Assembly: GCA_045615885.1 (NCBI GenBank)
Contig: JAZLFR010000035.1
Coordinates: forward strand, 1-28,819
Source: UBA1765 sp045615885
Lineage (GTDB): Bacteria > Fibrobacterota > Fibrobacteria > Fibrobacterales > Fibrobacteraceae
DNA length: 28,819 nt
Direction of reading: 5' to 3'
A program made the position numbers and the translations under genes. Below are positions 22,790-28,819 of the stretch, piece after piece (positions within the stretch are counted from its first letter, which is position 1; each line of letters starts with the position of its first letter). The notes beneath the pieces were generated by a model that did no database searches, had not been told where the DNA came from, and saw nothing but the letters and a program-made list of their open reading frames with translations.

Positions 22790-24616
22790 CTCCACCGTTA
22801 CGCTCTTGGCGAGGTTGCGCGGCTGGTCCACGTTGTTGCCGCGGAGCACAGCGATATGGTAGGCGAGCAACTGAAGCGGAATGCAGGTGACGATCGGCAT
22901 GAGCATCGGCATTGTTGTCGGCACGTAGATGATTTCGTCTGCGATTTCGTCGAGCGGGCTGCAGTCCTGCGTTGTAACTGCGATTACCTTGCCGCCGCGG
23001 GCCTTGATTTCGCGTACGTTAGAGACGATTTTGTCGAACAGCGCATCGCGCGGGGCAATGACAACGACCGGCATGTTTTCGTCGATGAGGGCAATCGGGC
23101 CGTGCTTCATTTCGGCTGCAGGGTAGCCTTCTGCGTGGATGTAGCTGATTTCCTTGAGCTTGAGAGCGCCTTCCATGGCGACCGGATAGTTGTAATGGCG
23201 GCCGAGGTAAAGGAAGTTCTTTGCGTCCTTGTACTTGTCTGCAATGGCGCGAATGGAATCGTTGTGCTTCAAGGTCTCTTCGACGAGGTCTGGGATCTTT
23301 GTGATTGCCGTTGCAATATCCATGCCCTGTTCAAAGGAAACGCGGCGCTGGCGACCAAGCAAAAGTGCAATCATGGAGAGTACGAGCACCTGGGCAGAGA
23401 AGGCCTTTGTGCTTGCCACGCCGATTTCTGGACCGGCATGCAAATAGACTCCGCCGTCGGAGTTCCTTGCGATGGAAGATCCAACCCCGTTACAGATGCC
23501 AAGAACAGTTGCTCCCTTGTGGTGAGCTTCCTTCATGGCGGCTAGCGTGTCTGCCGTTTCGCCAGACTGTGAAATGCAGAGGACGAGAGTGCCCGGCTTG
23601 ATGATCGGATTTCTGTAGCGGAATTCGGAGGCGTATTCCACTTCGACCGGAACCCCAGCCAAATCCTCAATCATATATTCACCGACCATGCCGGCGTAGT
23701 AGCTTGTGCCGCAGGCCGTGATGATGATGCGGTTGATGTTTCTGAGTTCCTTGATGTTTGCATCGAGACCAGAAAGCTTTGCTGTGCCTTCGCTTACGAG
23801 CAGGCGGCCGCGCATGGTATTGCGGAGCGATTCTGGCTGTTCAAAAATTTCCTTGAGCATGAAATGCTCAAAGCCGCCCTTGGCGACGGAATCAATGTCA
23901 AAATCCACTTCCTGGACTTCGCGTTGCACAATTTGGCTGTGCAGGTTCAGAAGTTCATAGCCGCTTCGCTTTGCGACCACGATGTCGTTGTCGTCGAGGT
24001 ACACGACTTTCTGCGTGTAGTTCACAATCGCAGAAACATCGCTTGCAATGTAGTATTCGCCGCCTTCGCCAATGCCGAAGATGAGCGGGGAGCCGCGGCG
24101 GGCTCCTACGATAACGTCCGGTTCGTCCTTGCAGATTACTGCAAGTCCGAAGGCACCTTCCAGTTTGCCGAGTGCCTGGATCACAGCCTTCTTCAGATCG
24201 CCCTGGTAGAAGCGGGCGATGAGGTGGGCTACGACTTCGGTATCGGTTTCGGACTTGAATTCAATGCCTTCCTGTTCGAGCTTAGCCTTGAGAACGGCGT
24301 AGTTTTCGATGATGCCGTTGTGCACGACTACGATTTTGCCGTCAAAACTTGTATGAGGGTGTGCGTTGTTTTCTGTCGGGGCGCCGTGGGTCGCCCAGCG
24401 TGTGTGCCCGATGCCCAAAAAACCCTGCATCGGGTGGGACTTCAATTTGGCTTCGAGCGCCGCGATTTTGCCGGGAGCGCGTTCCGTTTCGAGCTTTCCT
24501 CCCGAAAGCACTGACACGCCGGCACTATCGTAACCGCGGTATTCAAGCTTTTTCAACCCGTCGATCAAAATTGGGAGAGCGTCCCTAAAACCGATGTAGC
24601 CAACAATTCCGCACAT
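22787..24616 (-). CDS. glmS: Glutamine-fructose-6-phosphate aminotransferase (isomerizing)
   Basis: This 609-residue cytoplasmic enzyme makes glucosamine-6-phosphate from fructose-6-phosphate and glutamine, the entry step to peptidoglycan and LPS amino sugars. The class II glutaminase domain starts MCGIVGYIG with catalytic Cys2, and has HTRWATHG. Two sugar isomerase domains follow, with ITACGTSYYAG and SQSGETADT, and the end is PRNLAKSVTVE with the active-site Lys604. Length equals the E. coli enzyme. The ATG at 24616 is chosen because it puts Cys2 at the N-terminus and is preceded by AAGAGGA; an upstream in-frame ATG would block catalysis. Confidence 0.98.
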   Translation of the reverse strand: MCGIVGYIGFRDALPILIDGLKKLEYRGYDSAGVSVLSGGKLETERAPGKIAALEAKLKSHPMQGFLGIGHTRWATHGAPTENNAHPHTSFDGKIVVVHNGIIENYAVLKAKLEQEGIEFKSETDTEVVAHLIARFYQGDLKKAVIQALGKLEGAFGLAVICKDEPDVIVGARRGSPLIFGIGEGGEYYIASDVSAIVNYTQKVVYLDDNDIVVAKRSGYELLNLHSQIVQREVQEVDFDIDSVAKGGFEHFMLKEIFEQPESLRNTMRGRLLVSEGTAKLSGLDANIKELRNINRIIITACGTSYYAGMVGEYMIEDLAGVPVEVEYASEFRYRNPIIKPGTLVLCISQSGETADTLAAMKEAHHKGATVLGICNGVGSSIARNSDGGVYLHAGPEIGVASTKAFSAQVLVLSMIALLLGRQRRVSFEQGMDIATAITKIPDLVEETLKHNDSIRAIADKYKDAKNFLYLGRHYNYPVAMEGALKLKEISYIHAEGYPAAEMKHGPIALIDENMPVVVIAPRDALFDKIVSNVREIKARGGKVIAVTTQDCSPLDEIADEIIYVPTTMPMLMPIVTCIPLQLLAYHIAVLRGNNVDQPRNLAKSVTVE

Positions 24617-24631
24617 AAGATCCTCTTGATT

Positions 24632-24663
24632 TTTGCACAAAATAGAAATTTACGGGGTGCAAA
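24632..24663. promoter_or_regulatory. Inverted repeat in the glmS leader
   Basis: TTTGCAC (24632-24638) and GTGCAAA (24657-24663) are separated by 18 bases and end 16 bases before the glmS start codon. They may be an operator or form a hairpin near the ribosome-binding site. No known glmS ribozyme core was recognised. Confidence 0.35.
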
Positions 24664-24745
24664 TTATGCAGAAATGCTGTTTTAAGGGGAATTGAAGGAT
24701 TTTGAAAAGAATTATTTTGTTATTTGAAGGTAAGTAATAAAAAAG

Positions 24746-24773
24746 TTCTTGCCCTTGAAAAAGAATATATACT
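24746..24773 (+). promoter_or_regulatory. Possible promoter of the small transcript at 24775
   Basis: TATACT (24768-24773) within AATATATACTTATGG is a good -10 sequence. A -35 is weaker: TTCTTG (24746-24751, spacer 16) or TTGCCC (24749-24754, spacer 13). The A+T-rich upstream stretch supports an initiation site near 24778. Confidence 0.4.
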
Positions 24774-24777
24774 TATG

Positions 24778-24848
24778 GCACAAGGTAAGAATTACCTCCT
24801 AGCGCGTCCCGAAGCTTTTCCTCCTTTACTCTCGGGCGCGCTTTTTTT
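24778..24848 (+). ncRNA. Candidate small RNA with anti-Shine-Dalgarno-like motifs
   Basis: A self-contained unit of about 70 bases runs from a TATACT box to an intrinsic terminator. It folds into two hairpins: AGGTAA-GAA-TTACCT (24783-24797) and a long GC-rich stem. CCTCCT (24795-24800) lies partly in the first stem, and CCTCCTTT (24820-24827) lies in the open loop of the second; this octamer equals the anti-Shine-Dalgarno end of 16S rRNA. Such C-rich loops are typical of small RNAs that pair with ribosome-binding sites. Alternatively, a leaderless 26-codon frame (24775-24855, MAQGKNYLLARPEAF...) could be translated. No known RNA family was recognised. Confidence 0.45.
24801..24848 (+). terminator. 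Intrinsic terminator of the small transcript
   Basis: GCGCG plus CCCGA (24802-24812, one bulged T) pairs with TCGGG plus CGCGC (24832-24841) around a 19-base loop. It is followed directly by TTTTTTT (24842-24848). The T-run is on the + strand only, which sets the direction. Confidence 0.8.
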
Positions 24849-24876
24849 ATTATAGCGGACAGAACAAATATTGAAG

Positions 24877-24898
24877 ATTCCGGCTCGGGGGCCGGAAT
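24877..24898. repeat. Short palindromic repeat ATTCCGGC-N6-GCCGGAAT
   Basis: Eight-base perfect arms enclose TCGGGG, and GACG follows. The layout resembles the ATTCCC-N8-GGGAAT (dRS3-type) repeats of other bacteria. It lies between the small transcript and the radical-SAM gene. Confidence 0.55.
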
Positions 24899-24900
24899 GA

Positions 24901-24941
24901 CGTTCTCTGAATTCTGTTTTCTGTCTTCTGTATTCTTTTTT
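24901..24941 (+). repeat. Pyrimidine-rich intergenic repeat, copy E
   Basis: CGTTCTCTGAATTCTGTTTT is followed by CTGTCTTCTGTATTCTTTTT. It belongs to the same family as copies A-D and stands 20 bases before the radical-SAM start. The rest of the 24617-24960 gap holds only the glmS leader, the small transcript and these repeats. Confidence 0.55.
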
Positions 24942-24960
24942 TATAACTACATTTAGGCCT

Positions 24961-27546
24961 ATGGCAAATTCCAACACGATTTTTGAAAAATTGGGCGAGG
25001 CCCTCCCCGCTGTTGAAAATCCGGCTCGCTACATTGGTGGCGAAGCCAACAGCTATATCAAGGACCAGTCTAAGATGCTTGCGCGTTTTGCGTTTGTGTT
25101 CCCGGACTTGTATGAAATAGGCATGTCAAACAATGGCGTGCGCATTTTGTATCAGATTATCAATCGTGAGCCGGATTTGCTCTGCGAAGTGAGTTTTGCC
25201 CCATGGGATGACATGGCCCGCGAAATGAAGCGCCTAGACATTCCCCTCTACACTTATGCAAGCTACACGCCTGTGCGCGATTTTGAAATTCTTGGCATGA
25301 GCGTGCAGACGGAATTGAACTTTACGAATGTTCCGTATGTTTTGGAACTTGCCCGCGTGCCTGCATTTTCTGCAGACCGCGCCGAAGACGACCCCATTGT
25401 TGTTGGCGGTGGCCCCGCCATGGCGAATCCGGAGCCGGTTGCAGATTTCTTTGACGCTTTCATGATTGGCGATGGCGAAGAAGTCATTCTGAAAGTTTGC
25501 CGCTGCATAGGTGAAGCCCGCAAGGAAGGCGTAGCTCGCCTTGAAATCTTGAAGCGTCTTGCTGCTATCGATGGAGTCTATGTGCCGAGCCTTCGCCCTG
25601 TTTGTGAAGGCGAATTCAAGCAGCTCGTTCCTGTAGAACCTGCAACGGGCCCTTACGAAAAGACGAACGGAGTGCGCCGCCAGTTCATTCCGGTAATGGA
25701 TCCGAAAAATTACCCGATCAAGAACTTGATTGCAAACATGCCGCTTGTGCACAACCGTTTTAGCGTAGAAGTGATGCGTGGCTGTGCACAGGGTTGCCGT
25801 TTTTGCCAGGCTGGCATTTGGTATAGGCCCTGCCGCGAACTTGACCCGGATGATGTTATTGACATCGCAAAGGCTGGCATCAAGGCTACTGGCGAGCGCG
25901 AACTCGGCCTTTTGAGTCTTTCGACGGCAGATTACAAGCCGGTTGAAGCGCTTACAGATTCCATCATTGACGACCCGTTCTTTGACACCGTTGACGTGAG
26001 CCTCCCGAGCATTCGCGTGAATGCCTTTGGTGAAACGCTCGCCGGCAAGGTTGCCGCCCTGAAGGGCGGCCGCAGTGCAACATTTGCCCCGGAAACAGGT
26101 TCTGAACGCATTCGCAAGATGATCAACAAGACCATTAGCGACCAGGATATGTACGACGCTGCTGAACACGCGTTCTCCAGCAAGTTCAATAAAATTAAGT
26201 TGTACACAATGATCGGCTTCCCGACAGAAAACTTGGACGACATGGAAGCCTTCTGCCAGTTGATTGAGAATCTCGTAAAGATTGGTCGCAAGTACAATCG
26301 CGGCTGCCAGATCTCTGTGAGCATGGGCATTCTTATTCCAAAGGCTTTCACTGGGTTGCAATGGGCGCCTTTCATGGACAAGGAAACATCGCTCAAGCAC
26401 ATTCGCTTTGTTCGCGAACGCTTCTTTAAGCACCCGAATGTGAAGGTGAACTGGGCTGGCTGGGAAACCTCGATGCTCGAAGCGTTCTACAGTCGCGGAG
26501 ACCGTACGCTGTCGCACCTGATTTATGCAGCCTACAAGAATGGCCAGATTTTTGAAAGCGATTACCAGCGTATCAGTTACGACGGCTGGATGAAAGTCTT
26601 TGAAGAAAATAACTACGATGTGTCATGGATTTATGCGACTCGTGAAAAGGAATCCGTGTTCCCGTGGGACTTCATTCATGCAGGCACGACAAAGCAGTAT
26701 CTGCGCCGCGAATGGGAAAAGGCCTTTACGCCAGATTCCGCACCGGTGCCAAACTGCAAATGGGGCGATTGCCAAAAGTGCGGCATCCCAGGCTTTGGCA
26801 AAGAAATCCACTTGGCCGATAAGCCGGTGCGCCACGCCGCCCCGAGCCGCACTCCGGAAGAAATCATCAAGCTCGTGGAAAGCCGCAAGCCAAAGCAGGG
26901 TTCTGCGTTCCGTTATAAAATTACGTTCAAGAAGACTGGCATCAGCCGCTTTTTGCCGCATCACAATACCATGGGGTTCTTTGAGCGCACGTTCTTCTGT
27001 GCCGACATTCCGATCAAGTTCAGCGAAGGCTTTAGCCCAAAGCCACGCATCGTGAACCTTGGCGCGCTCCCGCTTGGCCTCGAAACTTATTGCGAAGTCA
27101 TAAGCATTGAGCTCTTGAAAAAGCTTGACCTTTCTGAAGAAGCGCTTCCGCAGCTTCTGGAAATGCTGAACAGGCCGTTCCCGAGAGGCATGGAAATCGT
27201 AAAGATCGAGCCGCTTGCAGACAAGCTTTCTGCAAACATGCCAAAGGCGGTTCTGTATTCCTACAAGCCGGCAGAAGTACCGGCAGGCTTGGAAGAACGT
27301 TTTTCTAGCAAGACACTGCCTGTGATTTTGAACCATCGCGGCCATGAAATCAACCTGAATGAGCAGGTCGTGGAACTCCGCATTGAAAATGGCGAAATTT
27401 TTGCAAAGCTCAAGTGCAATGAAATGGGCGGAACAGTGAGCCCATTTAACGTGTATGCAGGCCTTGTCGGCATAGAAAACGACCCCAAGAAGCTTGATGA
27501 AGCGTCTCGACGCTTCTTGATCAAGAAACTGGCCATAGAATATTAA
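24961..27546 (+). CDS. Radical SAM protein fused to DUF2344 (TIGR03960/TIGR03936 type)
   Basis: This 861-residue protein has a cobalamin-binding-like N-terminal region (about 50-210) and a radical SAM core with Cys275-x3-Cys279-x2-Cys282 (RGCAQGCRFCQAG) for the 4Fe-4S cluster. A further cysteine group, Cys599-x4-Cys604-x2-Cys607 (NCKWGDCQKCG), follows. From about residue 650 (FRYKITFKKTGISRFLPHHN) a DUF2344 domain is fused on; in many bacteria this is a separate neighbouring gene. The reaction is unknown; elsewhere these genes often lie beside RNase G and rplU-rpmA, which is not so here. The ribosome-binding site is weak (TTTAGG). Confidence 0.9.
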   Translation: MANSNTIFEKLGEALPAVENPARYIGGEANSYIKDQSKMLARFAFVFPDLYEIGMSNNGVRILYQIINREPDLLCEVSFAPWDDMAREMKRLDIPLYTYASYTPVRDFEILGMSVQTELNFTNVPYVLELARVPAFSADRAEDDPIVVGGGPAMANPEPVADFFDAFMIGDGEEVILKVCRCIGEARKEGVARLEILKRLAAIDGVYVPSLRPVCEGEFKQLVPVEPATGPYEKTNGVRRQFIPVMDPKNYPIKNLIANMPLVHNRFSVEVMRGCAQGCRFCQAGIWYRPCRELDPDDVIDIAKAGIKATGERELGLLSLSTADYKPVEALTDSIIDDPFFDTVDVSLPSIRVNAFGETLAGKVAALKGGRSATFAPETGSERIRKMINKTISDQDMYDAAEHAFSSKFNKIKLYTMIGFPTENLDDMEAFCQLIENLVKIGRKYNRGCQISVSMGILIPKAFTGLQWAPFMDKETSLKHIRFVRERFFKHPNVKVNWAGWETSMLEAFYSRGDRTLSHLIYAAYKNGQIFESDYQRISYDGWMKVFEENNYDVSWIYATREKESVFPWDFIHAGTTKQYLRREWEKAFTPDSAPVPNCKWGDCQKCGIPGFGKEIHLADKPVRHAAPSRTPEEIIKLVESRKPKQGSAFRYKITFKKTGISRFLPHHNTMGFFERTFFCADIPIKFSEGFSPKPRIVNLGALPLGLETYCEVISIELLKKLDLSEEALPQLLEMLNRPFPRGMEIVKIEPLADKLSANMPKAVLYSYKPAEVPAGLEERFSSKTLPVILNHRGHEINLNEQVVELRIENGEIFAKLKCNEMGGTVSPFNVYAGLVGIENDPKKLDEASRRFLIKKLAIEY

Positions 27547-27606
27547 GCAATCTTGAAAAAATTCAAAAACAAATGATGCTGTCTTGAAAAAGAGAACTTC
27601 AATGTT

Positions 27607-27635
27607 TTGGAAATAAGAGCCATTTTATATATATT
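27607..27635 (+). promoter_or_regulatory. Probable promoter of the secreted protein gene
   Basis: TTGGAA (27607-27612), a 17-base spacer and TATATT (27630-27635) lie in the AT-rich gap 27547-27671, leaving a leader of about 30 bases. The gene also has its own terminator, so it is probably a single-gene unit. Confidence 0.5.
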
Positions 27636-27671
27636 GTTATCAAAATTCAAAAAAATCAAGTAGGAGATCCT

Positions 27672-28370
27672 ATGAAGAAAGCATTCCTTGCAGTGATTAC
27701 TGCTCTTTCCCTTGCTGGTTTCAGCTATGCCCAGGACGATGAATACGAAGAGGAAGAAGTCGTCTATGAAGATGAAGCTCCAGCTCCTGCTGCCAAGGCT
27801 TCCGGCAAGCAGAAAGTTGTTTATGAAGAAGTAGATGAAGATGAAGAAGCCGATGTGCCGGCCGCTCCAGCCAAGAAGAAAAAGGCTTCCAAGCCGTCTG
27901 TACCGAATGAAAATGGTACATTCGGTGTCGGCGCAGAACTTATTGGTTTGGACCGCATCCGCCTTGTGTATAACCTGAATGCAAGCATGGCTATCGTTGG
28001 CCTTTTGGATTTCGGTTATCAGTCTGTAGATGTTCCGGGCAGAACCCATAGTGACGGAAGTACAGATGTTGCTTCGGAAAGTGCTTGGGAAGCTGCTATC
28101 GGTGCAGGTTTCATGTACACAATGCCGACTCCGGTCCTTCCTGTGTTTGGCGAAGCCGATTTGGTTATCGGAACAACATACGAAGATCACTTTACTTTTG
28201 ACATGGATCTCTTCTTCGGTGTGAAGGCTTCCATCATTAAAGGCTTGGAACTGGCAGGTCAGGCAGGCATTATGTTTGGCTATGAATCCTGGGATGTAGG
28301 AGTTACAGACTTTTCTGCATTTTCCATGGGTCTCGGTGCCAAGGTCTATGCAACTTGGTACTTCATGTAA
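27672..28370 (+). CDS. Secreted protein with acidic linker and outer-membrane beta-barrel-like domain
   Basis: This 232-residue protein starts with a clear signal peptide (MKKAFLAVITALSLAGFSYA, cut before QDDE). The mature start is a highly acidic Glu/Asp/Tyr stretch, then Ala/Pro/Lys-rich linkers (to about residue 78). From about residue 82 the chain turns into alternating beta strands rich in Gly and aromatic residues (GTFGVGAELIGLD, GAGFMYTMPTPVLPVFGEADL, FSMGLGAKVYATWYFM) like a small eight-stranded outer-membrane barrel. The family is not recognised. AGGAG lies six bases before the ATG. Confidence 0.8.
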   Translation: MKKAFLAVITALSLAGFSYAQDDEYEEEEVVYEDEAPAPAAKASGKQKVVYEEVDEDEEADVPAAPAKKKKASKPSVPNENGTFGVGAELIGLDRIRLVYNLNASMAIVGLLDFGYQSVDVPGRTHSDGSTDVASESAWEAAIGAGFMYTMPTPVLPVFGEADLVIGTTYEDHFTFDMDLFFGVKASIIKGLELAGQAGIMFGYESWDVGVTDFSAFSMGLGAKVYATWYFM

Positions 28371-28390
28371 TTTGCATTACAGCAATTGCT

Positions 28391-28428
28391 AAAAAAGGTT
28401 CGGCTTTGCCGAACCTTTTTTGGTAAAG
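28391..28428. terminator. Terminator after the secreted protein gene
   Basis: AAAAAAGGTTCGGC (28391-28404), loop TTT, GCCGAACCTTTTTT (28408-28421): 14 perfect pairs with A-run before and T-run behind. It can work on both strands. Confidence 0.93.
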
Positions 28429-28451
28429 AGCGTTTGTGGGGCGTTGCGGGG

Positions 28452-28558
28452 GAGCCGCCTCTATGGCGAAGCCATGAACGCGCACGAAATGAGCCAAACG
28501 AATTGAGCATGCTCAAATTCACTTGGCGAATGAGCCGCCTCTATGGCGAAGCCATGAA
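28452..28558. repeat. Two 27-base direct repeats with a palindrome between them
   Basis: Bases 28452-28478 and 28532-28558 are identical (GAGCCGCCTCTATGGCGAAG, then CCATGAA). Each contains the hairpin ATGGC-GAA-GCCAT. Between them lies the perfect 14-base palindrome TTGAGCATGCTCAA (28503-28516). No open frame of credible quality crosses them. Confidence 0.7.
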
Positions 28559-28690
28559 AGAATACAGAGAACAGAGTACAGAGGACAGAATAAAGTAGGA
28601 AGACGGAAGTTAGAAACTAGAAACCAGAAACCAGAAACTTGAAACTAGAGAACAGAAGACAGTAGGAAGACATAAGACGGAAGACGAAAG
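28559..28690 (-). repeat. Pyrimidine-rich intergenic repeat, copy F (reverse orientation)
   Basis: On the + strand this is a purine-rich run with AGAACAGAGTACAGAGGACA, several AGAAACCAGAAAC units and AGTAGGAAGAC. It is the reverse-strand version of copies A-E and the longest (about 130 bases). Bases 28661-28683 match 14774-14796 exactly in reverse complement. Confidence 0.7.
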
Positions 28691-28705
28691 CAATTGTAAC
28701 TTCCT

Positions 28706-28730
28706 ATGTCATTGCGAACGTAGTGAAGCA
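28706..28730. repeat. REP-like element 3, left half only
   Basis: These 25 bases are identical to 22672-22696. The right half is missing: a different inverted repeat starts at 28731, so the element is broken or was interrupted. Confidence 0.6.
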
Positions 28731-28775
28731 TTAACTAAACGTGTATGCGATAGCATACAATGTTAGTTTAGTTAA
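28731..28775. repeat. Long interrupted inverted repeat
   Basis: The outer arms are TTAACTAAAC (28731-28740) and GTTTAGTTAA (28766-28775); the inner arms are TGTATGC (28742-28748) and GCATACA (28753-28759) around GATA. It could form a 45-base cruciform or RNA hairpin. Two further short hairpins follow: GCGCC-TTT-GGCGC (28777-28789) and GCAGGGC-TCTG-GCCCTGC (28801-28818). There is no gene from 28422 to the end of the window. Confidence 0.65.
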
Positions 28776-28819
28776 CGCGCCTTTGGCGCCCGTAGGGTGA
28801 GCAGGGCTCTGGCCCTGCG

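Noticed and set aside
24617..24760. glmS ribozyme
   Set aside because: The leader of glmS shows a short inverted repeat only; the conserved ribozyme core was not recognised.
28452..28558. CRISPR array
   Set aside because: There are only two copies of the 27-base repeat, one spacer, no cas genes, and the repeat is itself a plain hairpin.
28386..28598. 70-codon frame over the terminator and repeats
   Set aside because: It starts inside the terminator hairpin and reads through repeats; no sign of coding.

Overview
The window looks like a chromosomal segment of a Fibrobacter-like bacterium (Fibrobacterota, FCB group). This is an inference from moderate GC, strong GAA/AAG codon preference in the translation genes, an NusG/RpoB/RpoC set with long RpoB (1414 aa) and RpoC (1492 aa), and many short intergenic repeats. 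No 16S sequence is present to prove it.

Region 1 (1-13138) is a fused rif/str housekeeping cluster, all on the + strand: the 3' end of tuf, rpmG, tRNA-Trp, secE, nusG, rplK, rplA, rplJ, rplL, an attenuator-type hairpin, rpoB, rpoC, a new promoter, rpsL, rpsG and a strong terminator. fusA does not follow rpsG.

Region 2 (13178-18428) is an export cluster: a 22-bp perfect palindrome that looks like an operator, a TolC-type outer-membrane channel, an HlyD-type periplasmic adaptor and two overlapping ABC-2 type permeases. No ABC ATPase is encoded in it, and its gaps are filled with repeats.

Region 3 (18429-20202) is an AT-rich island with a stand-alone PD-(D/E)XK nuclease of the PDDEXK_4 type. 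Behind it lies a small gene that is readable only with a +1 shift at TTT-TGA. This island is the most likely acquired, possibly defence-related, part of the window.

Region 4 (20203-24616) holds a YugP-type membrane zinc peptidase coupled to a small zinc-ribbon/coiled-coil protein. Convergent to them on the - strand are scpA, with a long acidic tail and no visible Shine-Dalgarno, and glmS.

Region 5 (24617-28819) starts with an inverted repeat in the glmS leader. It then has a compact candidate small-RNA unit (about 24775-24848) with an intrinsic terminator and two copies of an anti-Shine-Dalgarno-like CCUCC motif. A radical-SAM protein fused to DUF2344 and a small secreted or outer-membrane protein with its own promoter and terminator follow. 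The last 400 bases carry no gene but are dense in short hairpins and repeats.

The observations most worth following up are the candidate small RNA, the frameshifted gene beside the nuclease, the export operon without an ATPase, and the families of intergenic repeats that sit directly against start and stop codons.
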